Made by a program: the position numbers and the translations under genes. 64,000 nt of DNA from Xestospongia bergquistia (lineage: Eukaryota > Porifera > Demospongiae > Haplosclerida > Petrosiidae): the NCBI GenBank assembly GCA_963965975.1, contig OZ014414.1, positions 2,517,501 through 2,581,500 on the forward strand, written 5' to 3'. Under the pieces are notes generated by a model. That model saw only the letters and a list, made by a program, of their open reading frames with translations. It had not been told where the DNA came from and searched no databases. Positions within the stretch are counted from its first letter, which is position 1, and the number at the start of each line of letters is the position of its first letter. This document shows positions 1-11,359 of the stretch, in pieces.

Positions 1-59
1 CCACAAAAACATATTTTTGTCAAGACAGTAAACAACTTGAGGATTGTGGATACGAAACA

Positions 60-346
60 ATTGTATATGATTGTTCTTTTAATCATTTGAGGTTACTTGT
101 AGACAACCTTTAATGAGTCTACAAATAAAGCAATGAATTATTATTAAACTTTGCATAAAGAGTTTACCTAGCCTCTATATAACCTATTCCAGTGGCTTTG
201 ATCACTCCGTGCAGGAACTTTAGTTAATTCAATTTATACTGAACTACTACATCTGTTAATATGACAAGATTGATGAATTGTGTCAAGACATTAAAGTTTG
301 TCTACAAGTAACATCAAATGATCAAAAGAACAATCATATACAAATT
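60..346. repeat. Imperfect inverted repeat, arms about 55 bp, spacer about 170 bp
   Basis: The stretch at about 60-115 is nearly the reverse complement of about 290-346 (shared core ttgtctacaagtaac and its complement). The spacer is an inverted relative of sequence near 13.37-13.50 kb and 20.30-20.45 kb, so this end of the window seems to be a rearranged copy of the dispersed flank repeat. Confidence 0.6.
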
Positions 347-1920
347 GTTCTCCAAAGATTTACGAGAATAGGACTATGTTTAAATTGTTAGGTACATAAA
401 ATACATGTGTATTTGTATACAACCACACCATATCTTTCGCTTTTCTCACTAATCTATCCTGATTTCATTGGTAATATAAGATATGTGATAGTTACTGCAT
501 GTAGTTACAAAGATCAAGCAAAATTAATAGTTAAGTCAATGGAACAAAGACTATAGAGACTTATGTTGTTGTTAGACAAGTAGTGTACGTGTATAAACTA
601 ATAATTTTAATTTATTTAACAAGTCTATACATTTTTGACAAAGTGTACATTCATATCACTGTATGATGATGTAGTTTTAGTAAAAGTTTTAAGTATAAAT
701 AATAGAGTGACTTTGTCATTCTGTGCTATTACACAAACTCCACTGTTGCCATATTAAGGCAACACTAATCATGACATGCATACTATAATACTTGTGTCAT
801 ATCACCTGTAACTCTAGGGGATATGAAGGTCTTCATGCAGCAGAACCTATAGTATATCATCCTTTCTTTTTATCCCCCATTAGACAACAAAAAAACTACA
901 TTTATTTAAATGATTCAATATTATTTTGAAAATATTGTAATTATTTATTGAAGATTTAGTTGTTTATAAAATTGTATAAAACCTTCTTCCTGGTCCCCTC
1001 TCTTGAAAATATTGTAACCAAATCAAAATCTTCACATTTGCATAAAAAATACAGCAAGATAAACAAAATAGCATGCACAAAACAATTATTTCAGCTTGTA
1101 ATATAACTAAAATGTGATAAGCAAACTACATTATATTTTGTGTGTTATAGGTGCAGTTATTCAGACAGATTATGTAGTGAGTCCTAAATAGTCACGTATC
1201 TTGGTAGCTATTGCTTTATTGTTAACAATAGGACCCTCAAGAGCATCAACCACTGTCTTCCAGGTAACTGGTGTTGACTGAGCATTTTTCCAGCATTGAA
1301 TAACTTCGTAAAGTTTAAGAATATTGCTATTACGACTTTTATCTAAACCATTCAAAACATGGTCAGGAACTTTCAAAGCCAATCCAACTTCCTTCCATTT
1401 GTCATCCATATTAGCTAATAGTGTAAGTAGATCACATCCATCAGGAGTACTGTTTAAAATATCTGGAATACCTGTGATATAAAAGTATCACTACAGTTAA
1501 CAATGATCTAAACAGATTAATAACATGATACATGATTACTATAACAATGCTAGAATTAGTTAACATCTTGTTATTCATGAAATGAGTGCATGTCCAGCAT
1601 ATACTGAGGAATCAACCAAATAAAATCATTACAAAGTTGCAGCATTGGCTATAGCATCATTACTACATAACAGCAAAGGCAAGTATGAACAGATTTGTCT
1701 AAAAGAAATACTTCTAGCAAACTATTAAAACTGCATATTATGTGATTTATATTCAGCCATTTTGTATTGGTTGTCTAATGACCAATATGACATTACTAGG
1801 ATTCCAATTTAGTAGGCATCCTGTATATAAAAGATGATTGCATAGAAATGATGTGTATTCAAAACGTTTGTCAGCTAGTGGTCTCTTTGGCAATGTTGGT
1901 CACTACTGTTAACAAATAGT
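280..1920. repeat. Segmental duplication block A (partner at 20.44-22.02 kb)
   Basis: Long stretches match 20,440-22,020 in the same order, for example ttaacaagtctatacatttt and the sequence around gtaggcatcctgtatataa. The block includes the Death-domain exon at 1,170-1,471. The partner keeps only the 3' part of that exon, interrupted by a MITE. A third, weaker relative surrounds the Death exon at 24.9 kb. Apart from the Death exon, no gene is seen in this block. Confidence 0.75.
1170..1471 (-). CDS. Death-domain terminal exon (probable C-terminus of the ROCO-like gene)
   Basis: This exon encodes a Death domain, a six-helix adaptor fold that binds other Death domains in cell-death and immune signalling. 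Visible hallmarks are the KWKEVGLAL helix-1/2 pattern, an ILKLYEVIQCWKN helix, and the conserved PVTWKTVVDAL segment with the core Trp. It ends LGLTT and a stop at 1,170. The 5' end is a splice acceptor (atatcacag then GT), giving an exon that enters in phase 1, like every other Death exon in the window. The preceding exon is probably the 3,969-6,105 exon, whose likely donor is also phase 1. That join is inferred from phase, strand and spacing only. Confidence is high for the domain and moderate for the gene model. Confidence 0.8.
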
Positions 1921-2048
1921 TTTCATATCTAATTTGTATGTGATACTACTAACAGTAAGCCTCATTAATATTATATGTTGATCACATGATATATACAAAC
2001 AATGTCTTTTGTGAAAAAAGTAGATTAGATGTATTCTTTTGAAATGAA

Positions 2049-2050
2049 TG

Positions 2051-2081
<31 letters not shown>

Positions 2082-2090
2082 TATTCTATG
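2049..2090. repeat. (AT)n microsatellite
   Basis: A simple run of at/ta dinucleotides with one interruption (acatatatatt). Confidence 0.9.
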
Positions 2091-2099
2091 ATGGAGCAT

Positions 2100-3320
2100 A
2101 TCAATCCAACAAATATCATGAAAACAAGAGAGAAATCCCATTGCTGGCTAGACACAATTGCACAAATCTGCTCATGCTAACATAGATATGAATTTTGGAA
2201 GACACAAACAATTATTCTAGAAAAATTATCTATAAGTATAAAAATTAATTAAAACTAGAACATTTATGTAGTCATTGCCTAGTACAAAAGTGATGCTATA
2301 AATAAAAAGAATTGTGGCCAATTAGCATGTCTATAAATATTGTTGCATATTAAACCTAAGAGTTAACATAACAATTATAATTTGTAGTTTAAAGGCAATG
2401 AAATAAGAAATCAAAACTTTATGCACCTATGATGCCAAGAAATATTGTCTTTGCAAGGACTTAAGTAGTTGTGTGTAAGTGCATATGGTTCCAATTGCCT
2501 AAGTACATGACATTGTTATAGTGTTCAAAATTGTCAGTCATGAACATGATATCATTAAATTTTAGCAAATATTCATAAATAGGTTATATGCAGGGCATTG
2601 TGATGATAGCTAGAACTTTGAATCAGTTGTCACAATTTTTGATTTTATATGTACTTTGGAATACTGAAGTATTAGTACAGAAAATCAGTGGGGGAGTTTG
2701 TAAACAGCATATTTTAACACCACTCCTAAACATTAAGTGTTATATTACAATATGTGGTTCAAAGTTCAGACACACTGACTGTCCCACTGGGCTTTTTTGT
2801 AGATTATAGCTCTGCTCAGAATGCATGCTGTGAATGTTGTAATAAATGCAATTATGTGTATTAACTGTCTCCATCCTCTCTATTCTGTCATTTCATTCCT
2901 AGATACTGCCTCAACTTGTTACAATCTGAAGTCTCTTTTGCTCATTGAACTCTCTCTTTCTTTCCCTTTTCTGTCACAGCCTCCTTTCTCTTAGCTTACC
3001 TTTACAATTTTCCCTCCTCTTACTTGGTCTACAATGACATTGTTCTCTATACTAATTAGCAATTTTAATCTCTCTTTCTGACTTCTTATCTGTACTCTTT
3101 ACTCTCCTTCATCAATTCCACTTACTCTCAGTGTTATTTAGTTATTTTGTATGTAGAATATATGTATATCTAGCTTTTAACTTAGTCTTTCATCTTATTT
3201 AATTTCACACTTCTTATAAACATCTGTTAGTTGTTTTAAATATGTTGGCTTTTTATTTCTGTTGTTGCTAAACATAGAGTAAACACTTTCACTGTGAATG
3301 TAACTGACACATGCTTTCCA
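2100..3320. other. Intron or intergenic DNA, no gene recognised
   Basis: Short ORFs here (for example 2,588-2,809 plus) lack coding character and splice context. The stretch from 2,870 to 3,130 is unusually CT-rich on the plus strand. If the ROCO-Death model is right, this region is intronic. Confidence 0.5.
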
Positions 3321-3323
3321 TAC

Positions 3324-3341
3324 CTGTGGTTCTGGGTTCTG
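3324..3341 (-). CDS. Possible 18-nt linker micro-exon
   Basis: On the minus strand, actttag precedes CAGAACCCAGAACCACAG, which is followed by gtatgg. The borders fit acceptor and donor consensus. The length is a multiple of three and both borders would be phase 1, encoding about TEPRTT between the ROCO-like exon and the Death exon. It is short enough to be coincidence and would need a transcript. Confidence 0.3.
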
Positions 3342-3968
3342 CTAAAGTAATTATTGCATTCCTAAACTTGACCAAACTATACATGTATAAACTAATGAGA
3401 GAATTTCTGTTGTACCATTGAGATTTGTTGCCTTGCAGTACCACAACTGATTGTAAATATCATTTTTATAACTGGTATATCAGTGAAAATTATTTTTTTT
3501 GCTTATACTGCTTTTCATGCAGTAATAACACATTTTTGATTTTAATATATACATGTAACTTCAAGGTAGGCTTAAAGTACTAGTATCATCAGTATTATAA
3601 AGTTAAAAGTTTGTCAAATTAGCTTCTGAAAATAATTACTTACAAATTATTGGTCTAGAATTTTTTTCCCTCCAAACTTACAACATAGCACTCTTATGCA
3701 TACTTCCATGAGAAAAGTTTATAATCTAACCAAACAGGAGTGTTGTGAACATATCTTCTGAAATGGTTACTCTAATAACAATATTTGATAATCACTATGA
3801 CAACATTGTGGTACTGCCCCACATTCCAATGGGCAGGTACCCTTCTAGAACCTTCTCTGTCCATCAGCTAAACAAAACAAAGAGAGGCTAGGTTGCTAGA
3901 CTAAATTACCAGTAACAACTAACACAGTTAAGAATTCAAATATATACTGTCATTAGACCTTAGCTTAC

Positions 3969-6105
3969 TTTTATTCGGAAGCCATGGTTGTTGACGAGAA
4001 TTAACAGTAATCGTAAATAAAGTTTTGACACAAGAGAGGGTTTCCTTGTCTTCGTGCAAATTGCAAAAATGTACTAAAGATGTTGAGGTGCATTTTGGAA
4101 TCGTACAGTAAAAATATTCCTTAGGAATTTCTTCATTAGCCATGAAATTGAAGTGGCTTAAGATTTGCAGGATTCTGTTATGTACAATTTCACGTATAGC
4201 AGAGCATTGGTCGGGATCAGAACAGTATAATGCTATCCAACAAACCCCATCAACTAAAAAAACATTACCAGTATTAATGCGTAAAGCGATTGCATTCCGA
4301 GAACGTGGAATGGAACTTGAAAGATGTTTATCAATGAGTTGAAACTTCAGTGCACCTTCATAATTAAGAAGGCTGACAACCAATGCAGGGAAGACACCAC
4401 GAGGAACTGGCTTCATATTCCATGAGATAATTAGAGGATCAACTTTATTTTTAAAAGGAGCAAGCATTTGTTCGGTGACAGTAATATTAGATAGGACAGT
4501 TGGAAGAAAGTATTTTCCTTTTTCTGGTAGAGAACCCATAATAAATAAACCTGTCATTAACTTAACAAAATCATGTTCGGAAAAGTCAGAAGAGAAACCA
4601 TCTCTTAAGTGTGATGATAGTAATTTTATGTTAAAAGATCCTTCATCTTTGAGCTCATTATAATCTTTTGGAGGAATACGTATATTACACTTCAAATGAT
4701 TAATTGTGTCAGCAAAAAATATACTGATTAAATCAGAGAGCTTGTTAAAGAGTAGTTGTGGATGAAGGAACACAACATCAGACAAGATACTAGGAAAATA
4801 CAGAAAAATGGTCATATCATGGTAGTACATTAAGGCTGCCTCAATATCATCAGCCTCCATCTGCAAGCTTTTCCCAACCTCCAAACATTTTGATTTGCTT
4901 ATTATACCAACACTTGATTTAGATAGAGAAGACTTCTGATACTCATATAGTTCAAGCTGAAATAAGAACCACCTAACAGGAACTTTTACCTCAATGTAAT
5001 ACTGGCATATTTCACGACGTATGCGCTCAGCCATTTTTTCTTCATTGTCACCTCTGGCAATAGTATTAACAGGAAAGATCACTTCTTTTTCTGCTGTAAG
5101 ATGCATAATTGTGGTATCACTAAGATCGCATTTTTCTAGTGTTGATAAAAGACATGAATTTTTGTCTTTTAGTGACTCACCAGAGAGCCCAGGCTTTTTA
5201 AATTCATCATAGAATGTTCCTAGTGCTATGCAGCGTGGCTCTTGATAATTTTTAATGTGGCTGTTTGATAATTTTGGAGATGATAGTAAGCAAAAAGAAG
5301 CTTCAAGAAGTTGTAGATTTGTAAGCTGCTTTTCTTCTGGTTGTTCAATTTCATTTCCTTTAATACTATAAAAGAACTTAACTTTGTCATCAAGTCTTTC
5401 AGTTAGTTTGTGGGTGAGAATGTTGACAGAGTGATATTGTAACAATGCTGGAGCAATGTCTATAAATGCAGCCAGACCACCACTATTAATACCATATATC
5501 CAATGAGATTGATATAGTTCTTCAGACTTATCTACATGAGGTAAGAGGTCAACAATTTCCTGAGTTACAATAGCATCATGTCTTTTTGTGGTTGATGATT
5601 CTAAGTCATGACTGTCTGCTGTTTCTTCTTGTGGATTTGTTGGTTGATTATTTGATTCTTTTAAGGGATGAGTTATAGACATGCTTTCTGATGGTTGGTT
5701 TAGAGGCATGCTTTCTAATGAGCCATGTTCCTCTATTTTTTCTGATTTATGATGTCTGATGCCATCTTTAACTACTTGAGCAATCTTTTCTTTTAGAGAG
5801 TTATGATCTATTTTTTTCCATACCAAATCATGATCTACAATAGCAGGTATGACATCAACTCTTCTTGTTTCATAAGTAGCAACAACTGAAGTACTGTTGT
5901 TATCTTCAGGTGGTGGTTCATTATACAATAGCTTTAGAAATGATGATTTGCCAGTTCCAGGAGCACCTGAGACAGAAAACTTGGACCACTTAGCAGTGAC
6001 ATAACCTTCCTTCATAGCTTTGTCCAGTAACTTCTTGTTAATATCTAACACAGAATAAAAAAAGTCATATTGTGATTTACAAAAGGATCTATCCAGTGTT
6101 ACCAT
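3969..6105 (-). CDS. ROCO-like P-loop NTPase with COR-type domain, large exon
   Basis: This open exon encodes about 712 residues (725 if read through to the stop at 3,928). A Walker A motif, GAPGTGKS, lies at residues 47-54. A poorly conserved Ser/Pro-rich insert covers about 120-175. About 204-216 reads YGINSGGLAAF, at the place where ROC GTPases carry the DxxGQ switch-II motif, so that motif is degenerate. LGTFYDEF near 295 sits where a G4 motif would be. About 374-465 resembles a COR domain (VPVRWFLFQLEL, then YFPSILSDVVFLHPQLLF). The last 160 residues form a separate domain (SWNMKPVPRG, WIALY, a Cys-rich YFYCTIPKC...HFC) shared with the 55.9-56.8 kb exon. The start at 6,105 follows an in-frame stop and a tataaata stretch. 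A likely phase-1 donor (gtaagc) at 3,968 would bypass the stop and join a Death exon. Confidence 0.75.
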
Positions 6106-6553
6106 TTTTATTATTTATACCACAGTACAGTTCCTTTAACTCATGTGTTAAAGAAAGGGAATAGGATTTGTGGGTGTGGTTACAATTGTATACAGATTGA
6201 CATGATGATGTTTGGCTAACAAAATTTCACAAATGCATAAAAAAAACACTAGTAAATTCGGGTAGAAGCACTACGTCAGCAGCACTTACTAACAATATGT
6301 CTATATGTAAGGTATGAAATGCATTAGATTTTCATTTTTAACTTTACATAAGCTGATACATCAGTGTTAACATTATGATAATTGTTATATTTGAGACAAG
6401 TAGGTCACTAAGTAGACATTTGGACTAATTATTAAACAATGATCATTTTTTACTATATAGTGTAACAATATGTTGTTTGTCATTTATGTTGTTATTGTAC
6501 TGCAGCTATGGCTATAAAAGCCACTTGTTATCTAAAGATTTTTTTTTATCTCT

Positions 6554-6607
6554 TCACTATATGTTATGGTATTTATTGGTGACAATAAATGCCATAACAT
6601 ATAGTGA
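6554..6607. repeat. 25-bp hairpin with 4-nt loop
   Basis: The arms 6,554-6,578 and 6,583-6,607 (tcactatatgttatgg and its complement) pair with one mismatch around a gtga loop. It lies about 450 bp upstream of the ROCO-like start on the minus strand. It could be a foldback element remnant or a structured RNA, and nothing further is visible. Confidence 0.8.
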
Positions 6608-7318
6608 TCAAATCTCATGCCAAGAATAGGCAGTATTTGAGAGTTTGAGGCCAATCAGTAGGACTGGATGTCTTACGCTGATTGTTTACAACACTGTACT
6701 ATGACTAAAAATATTGCTGATCCTAGCCAGTACTGTTCAGTGTTTGTGGACCACCAACTTACAAGCTGATTCAAAATCTTGCCACTTCAACTCCATTGTC
6801 TGAACTTTCAATATTATCATTCATGGAATCATTGTTGTCCAAACCATCAATTACAGTTAAACTTTTAAATTTAATTCATATTATTGTCAACCAGTATTCT
6901 TTCTGAAGGAAGCTTACTGAGTTCTGTGACTTTCATGATATAATTGATTTTTACAACCAACAACTGTCCCATTATTGTTTAGTAAAAGTTTCAAAGTCCA
7001 CTTTGATTACTATTAAGATGAATAAATTCATCAATTTGCAAAAAAGCTGTTAGAAAAGTATTTAAGAAGTAGTTGCTATCTTATTGAACTATAACCACAA
7101 AAATGTTTCATAATGTTTTTATAGTTCATACAAGTACAATATGCATAAGACAATTTATGGGATGAGCATAATGTTGTCTGATGTCAGTCCACTCTGTAGT
7201 TCATATTTAATGAACTGTGCATAGAAGCTGTCATGTGTCAATATATCATGATTTAAACTATAATACTAAAATGTCTTAAGAGTACATATCAGAAATAATT
7301 TATTATAGTATCACTAAC

Positions 7319-7582
7319 CTATTTTGTCTACTACAACTGGATCTTCTTGACTAACTACAACTGGATCTTTTGGAGTAACTACAACTGGATCTTTTGGAGT
7401 AACTATATCTGGATCTTCTTGACTAACTACAGCTGGATCTTTTGGAGTAACTACAACTGGATCTTTTGGAGTAACTACAACTGGATCTTTTGGAGTAACT
7501 ATATCTGGATCTTCTTGACTAACTACAACTGGATCTTTTGGAGTAACTACAACTGGATCTTCTCGACTAACTCCAACTGGAC
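7319..7582 (-). CDS. Repeat exon: eleven 8-residue repeats (DPVVVTPK/SQE type)
   Basis: The minus strand between acceptor (ttgttaag) and donor (gttagt) is exactly 264 nt, eleven 24-nt units, entering and leaving in phase 1. Units read DPVVVTPK, DPVVVSQE, DPDIVTPK and DPAVVSQE; the first is degenerate (PVGVSRE) and the last ends DPVVVDKI. The units form a higher-order order of SQE and TPK variants, which suggests expansion by unequal exchange. This is a low-complexity acidic/hydrophobic spacer, probably between domains. It follows the Death-like exon at 8.4-8.8 kb with matching phase. The opposite strand is also open because the unit length is a multiple of three; that reading is a shadow. Confidence 0.7.
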
Positions 7583-8397
7583 CTTAACAAAAATAAAATA
7601 AAAGTAACAAAAATTAATAATGAGTCAAATTAATTTCCACAAAATAGACTGGTAATTAAATAATGTGGTCAAGTAAAAACTGATGCGTAAACCTTTAACA
7701 TAGGTATTCAGAGGCGTACATAATCATAACCTCATCACAATTAGTCATTATAAGTACATGAAACAGCAAAGACATAAATGTTAAGCTAATTAATTTGTTG
7801 TGAGGGTGTGGCAAGTATCAATGTAACTTCAATTAACATACAACAAGATATGTCAAATAGACTATCCCTTTAATAATATATCTTGACTATTGAAGTTTTG
7901 TGAAGGCTGTTTGTAAGGATAATGATTTGTCCAAATGAATTTACAAAAGCTGAATGCATAGCTTCAATTATGTCTTATAGATGCATAGCTTCACTTGAGT
8001 TAATAGTAGGGCCCTGTAATTTCTGCACCAGTAATTGTTTATTAGGATGTAGTCAATTGCCTTGTCTTAATTTTACATTGTCTATACGTGTGATATCTAG
8101 CAGAGTAAAATTGCGACATTTACATTTCTTTAGCCATTTTAAACATCAAACAAAAGTCTGGTATGCTCTGTGTTTCAAGCCAATTAATGACCAAAATATG
8201 CTGGCTAAATATTCTTAAGTGAACTAATGAAAACAGGTTTAAAACACTGTTAGACTGGTTATGAAAGGCAACTTAAGACAAGTAACTAGATTGTAGAAAT
8301 GAATAATGTAATGTTGTCTCCTATAATTGCTATACTATTGTTTATACTTTAATGTATTAATAGTTAACAATTTTAAGATACATGGATTAAAATTTAC

Positions 8398-8778
8398 CTG
8401 GAATTGATTTCTTCAATTGGTCCATATACTTGTCATATATATCACGATTGCTTAAATGACCCCTGACCACATCAGAAACAGGCTTGAAACCAGCTCTATT
8501 GTTCCCAATTGTAATGACAGTTGGTTTATCTAATGCATTGATGACAGAACTCCAAGTGTAAACATAATCATCAGCATTATCTCCAGTTATCTCATCAATC
8601 AGAAACTCAAGCTCAGTAAAATTACGAAACCACACATTACTCTTTTTTGCATCTTTGAGAAGACGATTCGCAAAATAGTCACGCCATTTTTTGCAATCAC
8701 CTTTAATACCCTTTAACACAGTCATTAGATCAGACTTGTCAGGAATCGCACCCATAATTTTATCAATATCAATAATAT
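8398..8778 (-). CDS. Divergent Death-like exon
   Basis: This exon has 127 codons, phase 1 at both ends (acceptor tttccaatag; donor gtaaat). It begins DIIDIDKIMGAIPDKSDL, echoing the start of the Death exons (IPDILNSTPDGCDL). Its centre and end keep the family layout: KKWRDYFANRL for the first helices, YTWSSVINAL in place of PVTWKTVVDAL with the core Trp retained, then VSDVVRGHL in place of IATKIRDYL. It is longer than a normal Death domain owing to an insert after the Trp helix (PTVITIGNNRAG). I call it Death-like on this positional similarity; another helical-bundle family is possible. It sits between the 2A-signal exon and the repeat exon with compatible phases. Confidence 0.55.
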
Positions 8779-9140
8779 CTATTGGAAAAAGTTAGTAACA
8801 AGCAGTATATATACTGTTGATTATTTATTGAATTGAACTAGTTTGTATAATTATAAGCAATATTAACAATGACATAGCTACATGAGTGCTAGGAATAGTT
8901 GGAAAGCTGATTTTATCAACTAATGTCAACTAAACTGACACTAATTATGTTCTTTATAGATATATAATTGCTAATACAATTGTCATCTATTATTGACATG
9001 AGTAGCATTAGATTATTGCTTTATAAAATTCTAATTCTGGAATAAACTTTTCATCCGTAAATAAGAACAATTAATTCATCATTAATGACTAACAGGTATG
9101 CATAAAAGAGACATAGGTTATTCAAATATAGTAAAGTTAC

Positions 9141-9366
9141 CTGTTTTAGGCCCAGGATTAAGTTCAACATCTCCTGATAAAATAAGGAGAAGTAAGAGAA
9201 AGACTCCCAAAGAGAAAGTAATATCTTTAATCTTCCTGATAATAGTCACTCCATCTATACTACTACTGATCTTAGTTTTTGGAGTCTCTTTAGAATGAGT
9301 ACTGCATGACATCTGACGACACGTCCACAATCCAACACTCACTCTCCATTGAGCAATATCAATCAT
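9141..9366 (-). CDS. First exon with hydrophobic segment and 2A-like motif
   Basis: The exon encodes 75 residues from an ATG at 9,366. A basic stretch (IRKIKD, about 44-48) is followed by a hydrophobic run (LGVFLLLLLIL, about 53-63) and directly by SGDVELNPGP (64-73). The latter matches the 2A consensus D-V/I-E-x-N-P-G-P, at which ribosomes skip the Gly-Pro bond. The exon ends two residues later at a phase-1 donor (gtaact). In sea urchins and sponges, N-terminal 2A-like sequences have been reported on NLR-type immune proteins, where they can also act as signal sequences. The next in-phase exon is the Death-like one at 8.78 kb. If skipping works, the 72-residue leader would be released and the main protein would begin at the Pro. 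No alternative start is obviously better, though Met19 is possible. Confidence 0.75.
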
Positions 9367-9639
9367 TACTATAATGTTATAATGTTAAAAAGTGAGTACT
9401 ATCATTTCCATTTCTACATAATTTCATATTAAAACACCCTTGATATATTTCAATTACTCAGAATAATATATTGGATATATTAATATTAATTGAAATACTA
9501 AATGTTATCAGTTTTAAATGACAAAGTTTTAATAAAGGCAGGAGATTATGGATTCTTAATGAAGGCCATACTTCAACTTGAATATAATTATGATATGATT
9601 ATCATTGTTAATAACACAAACATTAATTAGTCCTAAGAT

Positions 9640-9870
9640 TTAAATTATAAGTTGTCAATACACAAGGAAAGCCTTTAATAGGTTATTACCTTTTTGGTTT
9701 CAAGGATAATAGAACAAATATCAACAGCAACTATTACAAAACTGGAGCCTTCAGTGAAGTGAGCATCAAGTATAGACTCAGTTGTAACACAGGTCTGGTC
9801 TGAGTGCCTCAAATACCAAAATAACTGTAATTAATAAAATTACAAAGTAGTTCATTAAGATCATGACTCA
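9640..9870 (-). repeat. Dispersed upstream block, copy 1 (possible promoter / 5' UTR exon)
   Basis: This stretch recurs in diverged form at 12.75-13.03, 45.40-45.70 and 52.43-52.96 kb. On the minus strand each copy runs to a donor-like border (…aag then gtaataacc, gtaaaataa in the 12.9-kb copy). Reading frames are not conserved between copies, so a non-coding leader exon or promoter module is more likely than a coding exon. This copy lies just 5' of the 2A-signal exon. Confidence 0.5.
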
Positions 9871-9974
9871 CTTGTATAGACGTGGTGGTATAGTTTAGAC
9901 AACAGAAGATTCTTTACCTATAGAGATTATCTTGATTACTATTAGTTTTACAGACATTAAGTAGTTATAAGTCA

Positions 9975-10030
9975 TCTGGCGTATTCAGCCCTCCTCCCTG
10001 CTAATTGTATCTAAGGACTGGCTAAGCAAA
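9975..10030. repeat. Short MITE-like repeat (agcc…ggctacgc family), degenerate copy
   Basis: It matches 13.02-13.08, 20.09-20.15 and 45.79-45.84 kb. The best copy, at 20.09 kb, is bounded by gcatagccagtc and gactggctacgcgaga, a short inverted repeat. Confidence 0.5.
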
Positions 10031-10139
10031 ACTATTTCTAATCTAAGTTGACATGTTATTATTTTATTGCCTTTAGAAAGGTCATTTACAACAAGCAAAA
10101 GCTAATGTAGTAGTATGCTTGTTAATATTATGATTTATG

Positions 10140-11285
10140 TAGTTATACATAATTATACATTGTGGTTCAAATGAAACTGACAATGTCTTGACTCAATTTG
10201 TCAATTTTGTCCTCTTAATTAACAGCTGTATTAGTTCAGTATAATAAATTGATTAAGGGCATTGGAGTAATCAAATCCTTTTGGATAAGATTTTATTAGA
10301 TACTAGATCAACTATGCATACAAAATATAATAATAATTTTCCACGTTGTTATTAGTGTATGGACTAAACTTTTATTACAATCACCTCAAATGACCAAAAG
10401 AATAATCTACACTTATGTAAATATTAAAGGTCAGTCCAGTTCAGAATTCTCCTATTTACTTTTTATCATATTCATTATTTCATATGAAAGGTAATATAAT
10501 ACATCTGGTGTGCCTCTCATGGAAGCTATCACCAGATGTATCATATTATATTTCACATCATATCAAAAAAAATGAATATCTTTGATGTAACTGGTTGCAA
10601 CATCAATGACCCACCCACTTTTACAAAATAGAACACACTACATAGATTGAGCTATGAGGATTTAGTCTCAAACAACTACTTGATTAATAGAAGCATGTGC
10701 ATCTGTGGATTTTAGTCAAATTTTTTGGGCATTTTAATACCTCATTTATGGGTAAGAGTGTGATTGCAAATGAAAACGGTTTCTTCAGGTAATACAAAAA
10801 GTTGCTACCATATGTTAGTGAAAGCTTCAAGGGCTAGTTTCAGAAAAAAATGCAACTGTATTTTTGATGTAATTTTTATCAATAATAATTGAAGCAGCTA
10901 TTAATGTGACAAAATTCAAACATTCTAATTGGTTGGTCAAAAAGAGGTTTAAAGGTAACGAATAGAGTTACTAAAGCAAAAAAAGAAACTTAAATCTCAT
11001 CTTTTTAAAATTTTTGTTGCACTCATTACTATAACCACCATCTTTAGGGCACCAAGTTATAGTATTGGCAAAGTCTGTTAACAACATTTGTGATGACCAT
11101 ACTTATATTACATCTTTTAATAGCATACATTATACAGCACTTTGAGATTAATAAAAAAAAATTAATACTTCAGTGAATCATTTGTTGTTGTCAAGAAAAA
11201 AGCTGAAAACATGTTCTCATTCATTTATATGCCCTGACATTTTCCATAATGGTTGCTATTTTGGTTTAAGATCATAATTATAAGA
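10140..11285. repeat. 1.1-kb tandem duplication, unit 1
   Basis: The block from tgtggttcaaatgaaactgac to about tttccataatgg recurs in order at 11,365-12,480 with modest divergence and small indels. A foldback at 10,490-10,555 is preserved in both units. No coding exon was found. Shorter relatives of the left end occur at 13.33-13.50 and 20.26-20.45 kb. Confidence 0.85.
10488..10556. repeat. Foldback sequence (copy in unit 1)
   Basis: The sequence aatataatacatctggtg is followed about 15 nt later by caccagatgtatcatattat, making a long imperfect stem. The same stem is at about 11,705-11,770 in unit 2. Confidence 0.75.
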
Positions 11286-11359
11286 AATATCGTAACTACA
11301 TCTTCTACTTGTAAATGGTCTACATCAACAGGTACATTGATTGCTATCATGTTAATATT

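Noticed and set aside
6700-6990. Minus-strand stretch reading IDGLDNNDSMNDN
   Set aside because: Open for fewer than 30 codons, with no acceptable acceptor or donor and no link in phase to the 7.3-kb exon.
7347-7601. Plus-strand ORF with NYNWIFWS repeats
   Set aside because: It is the antisense reading of the 24-nt repeat exon. Splice borders, phase and neighbours support the minus strand.
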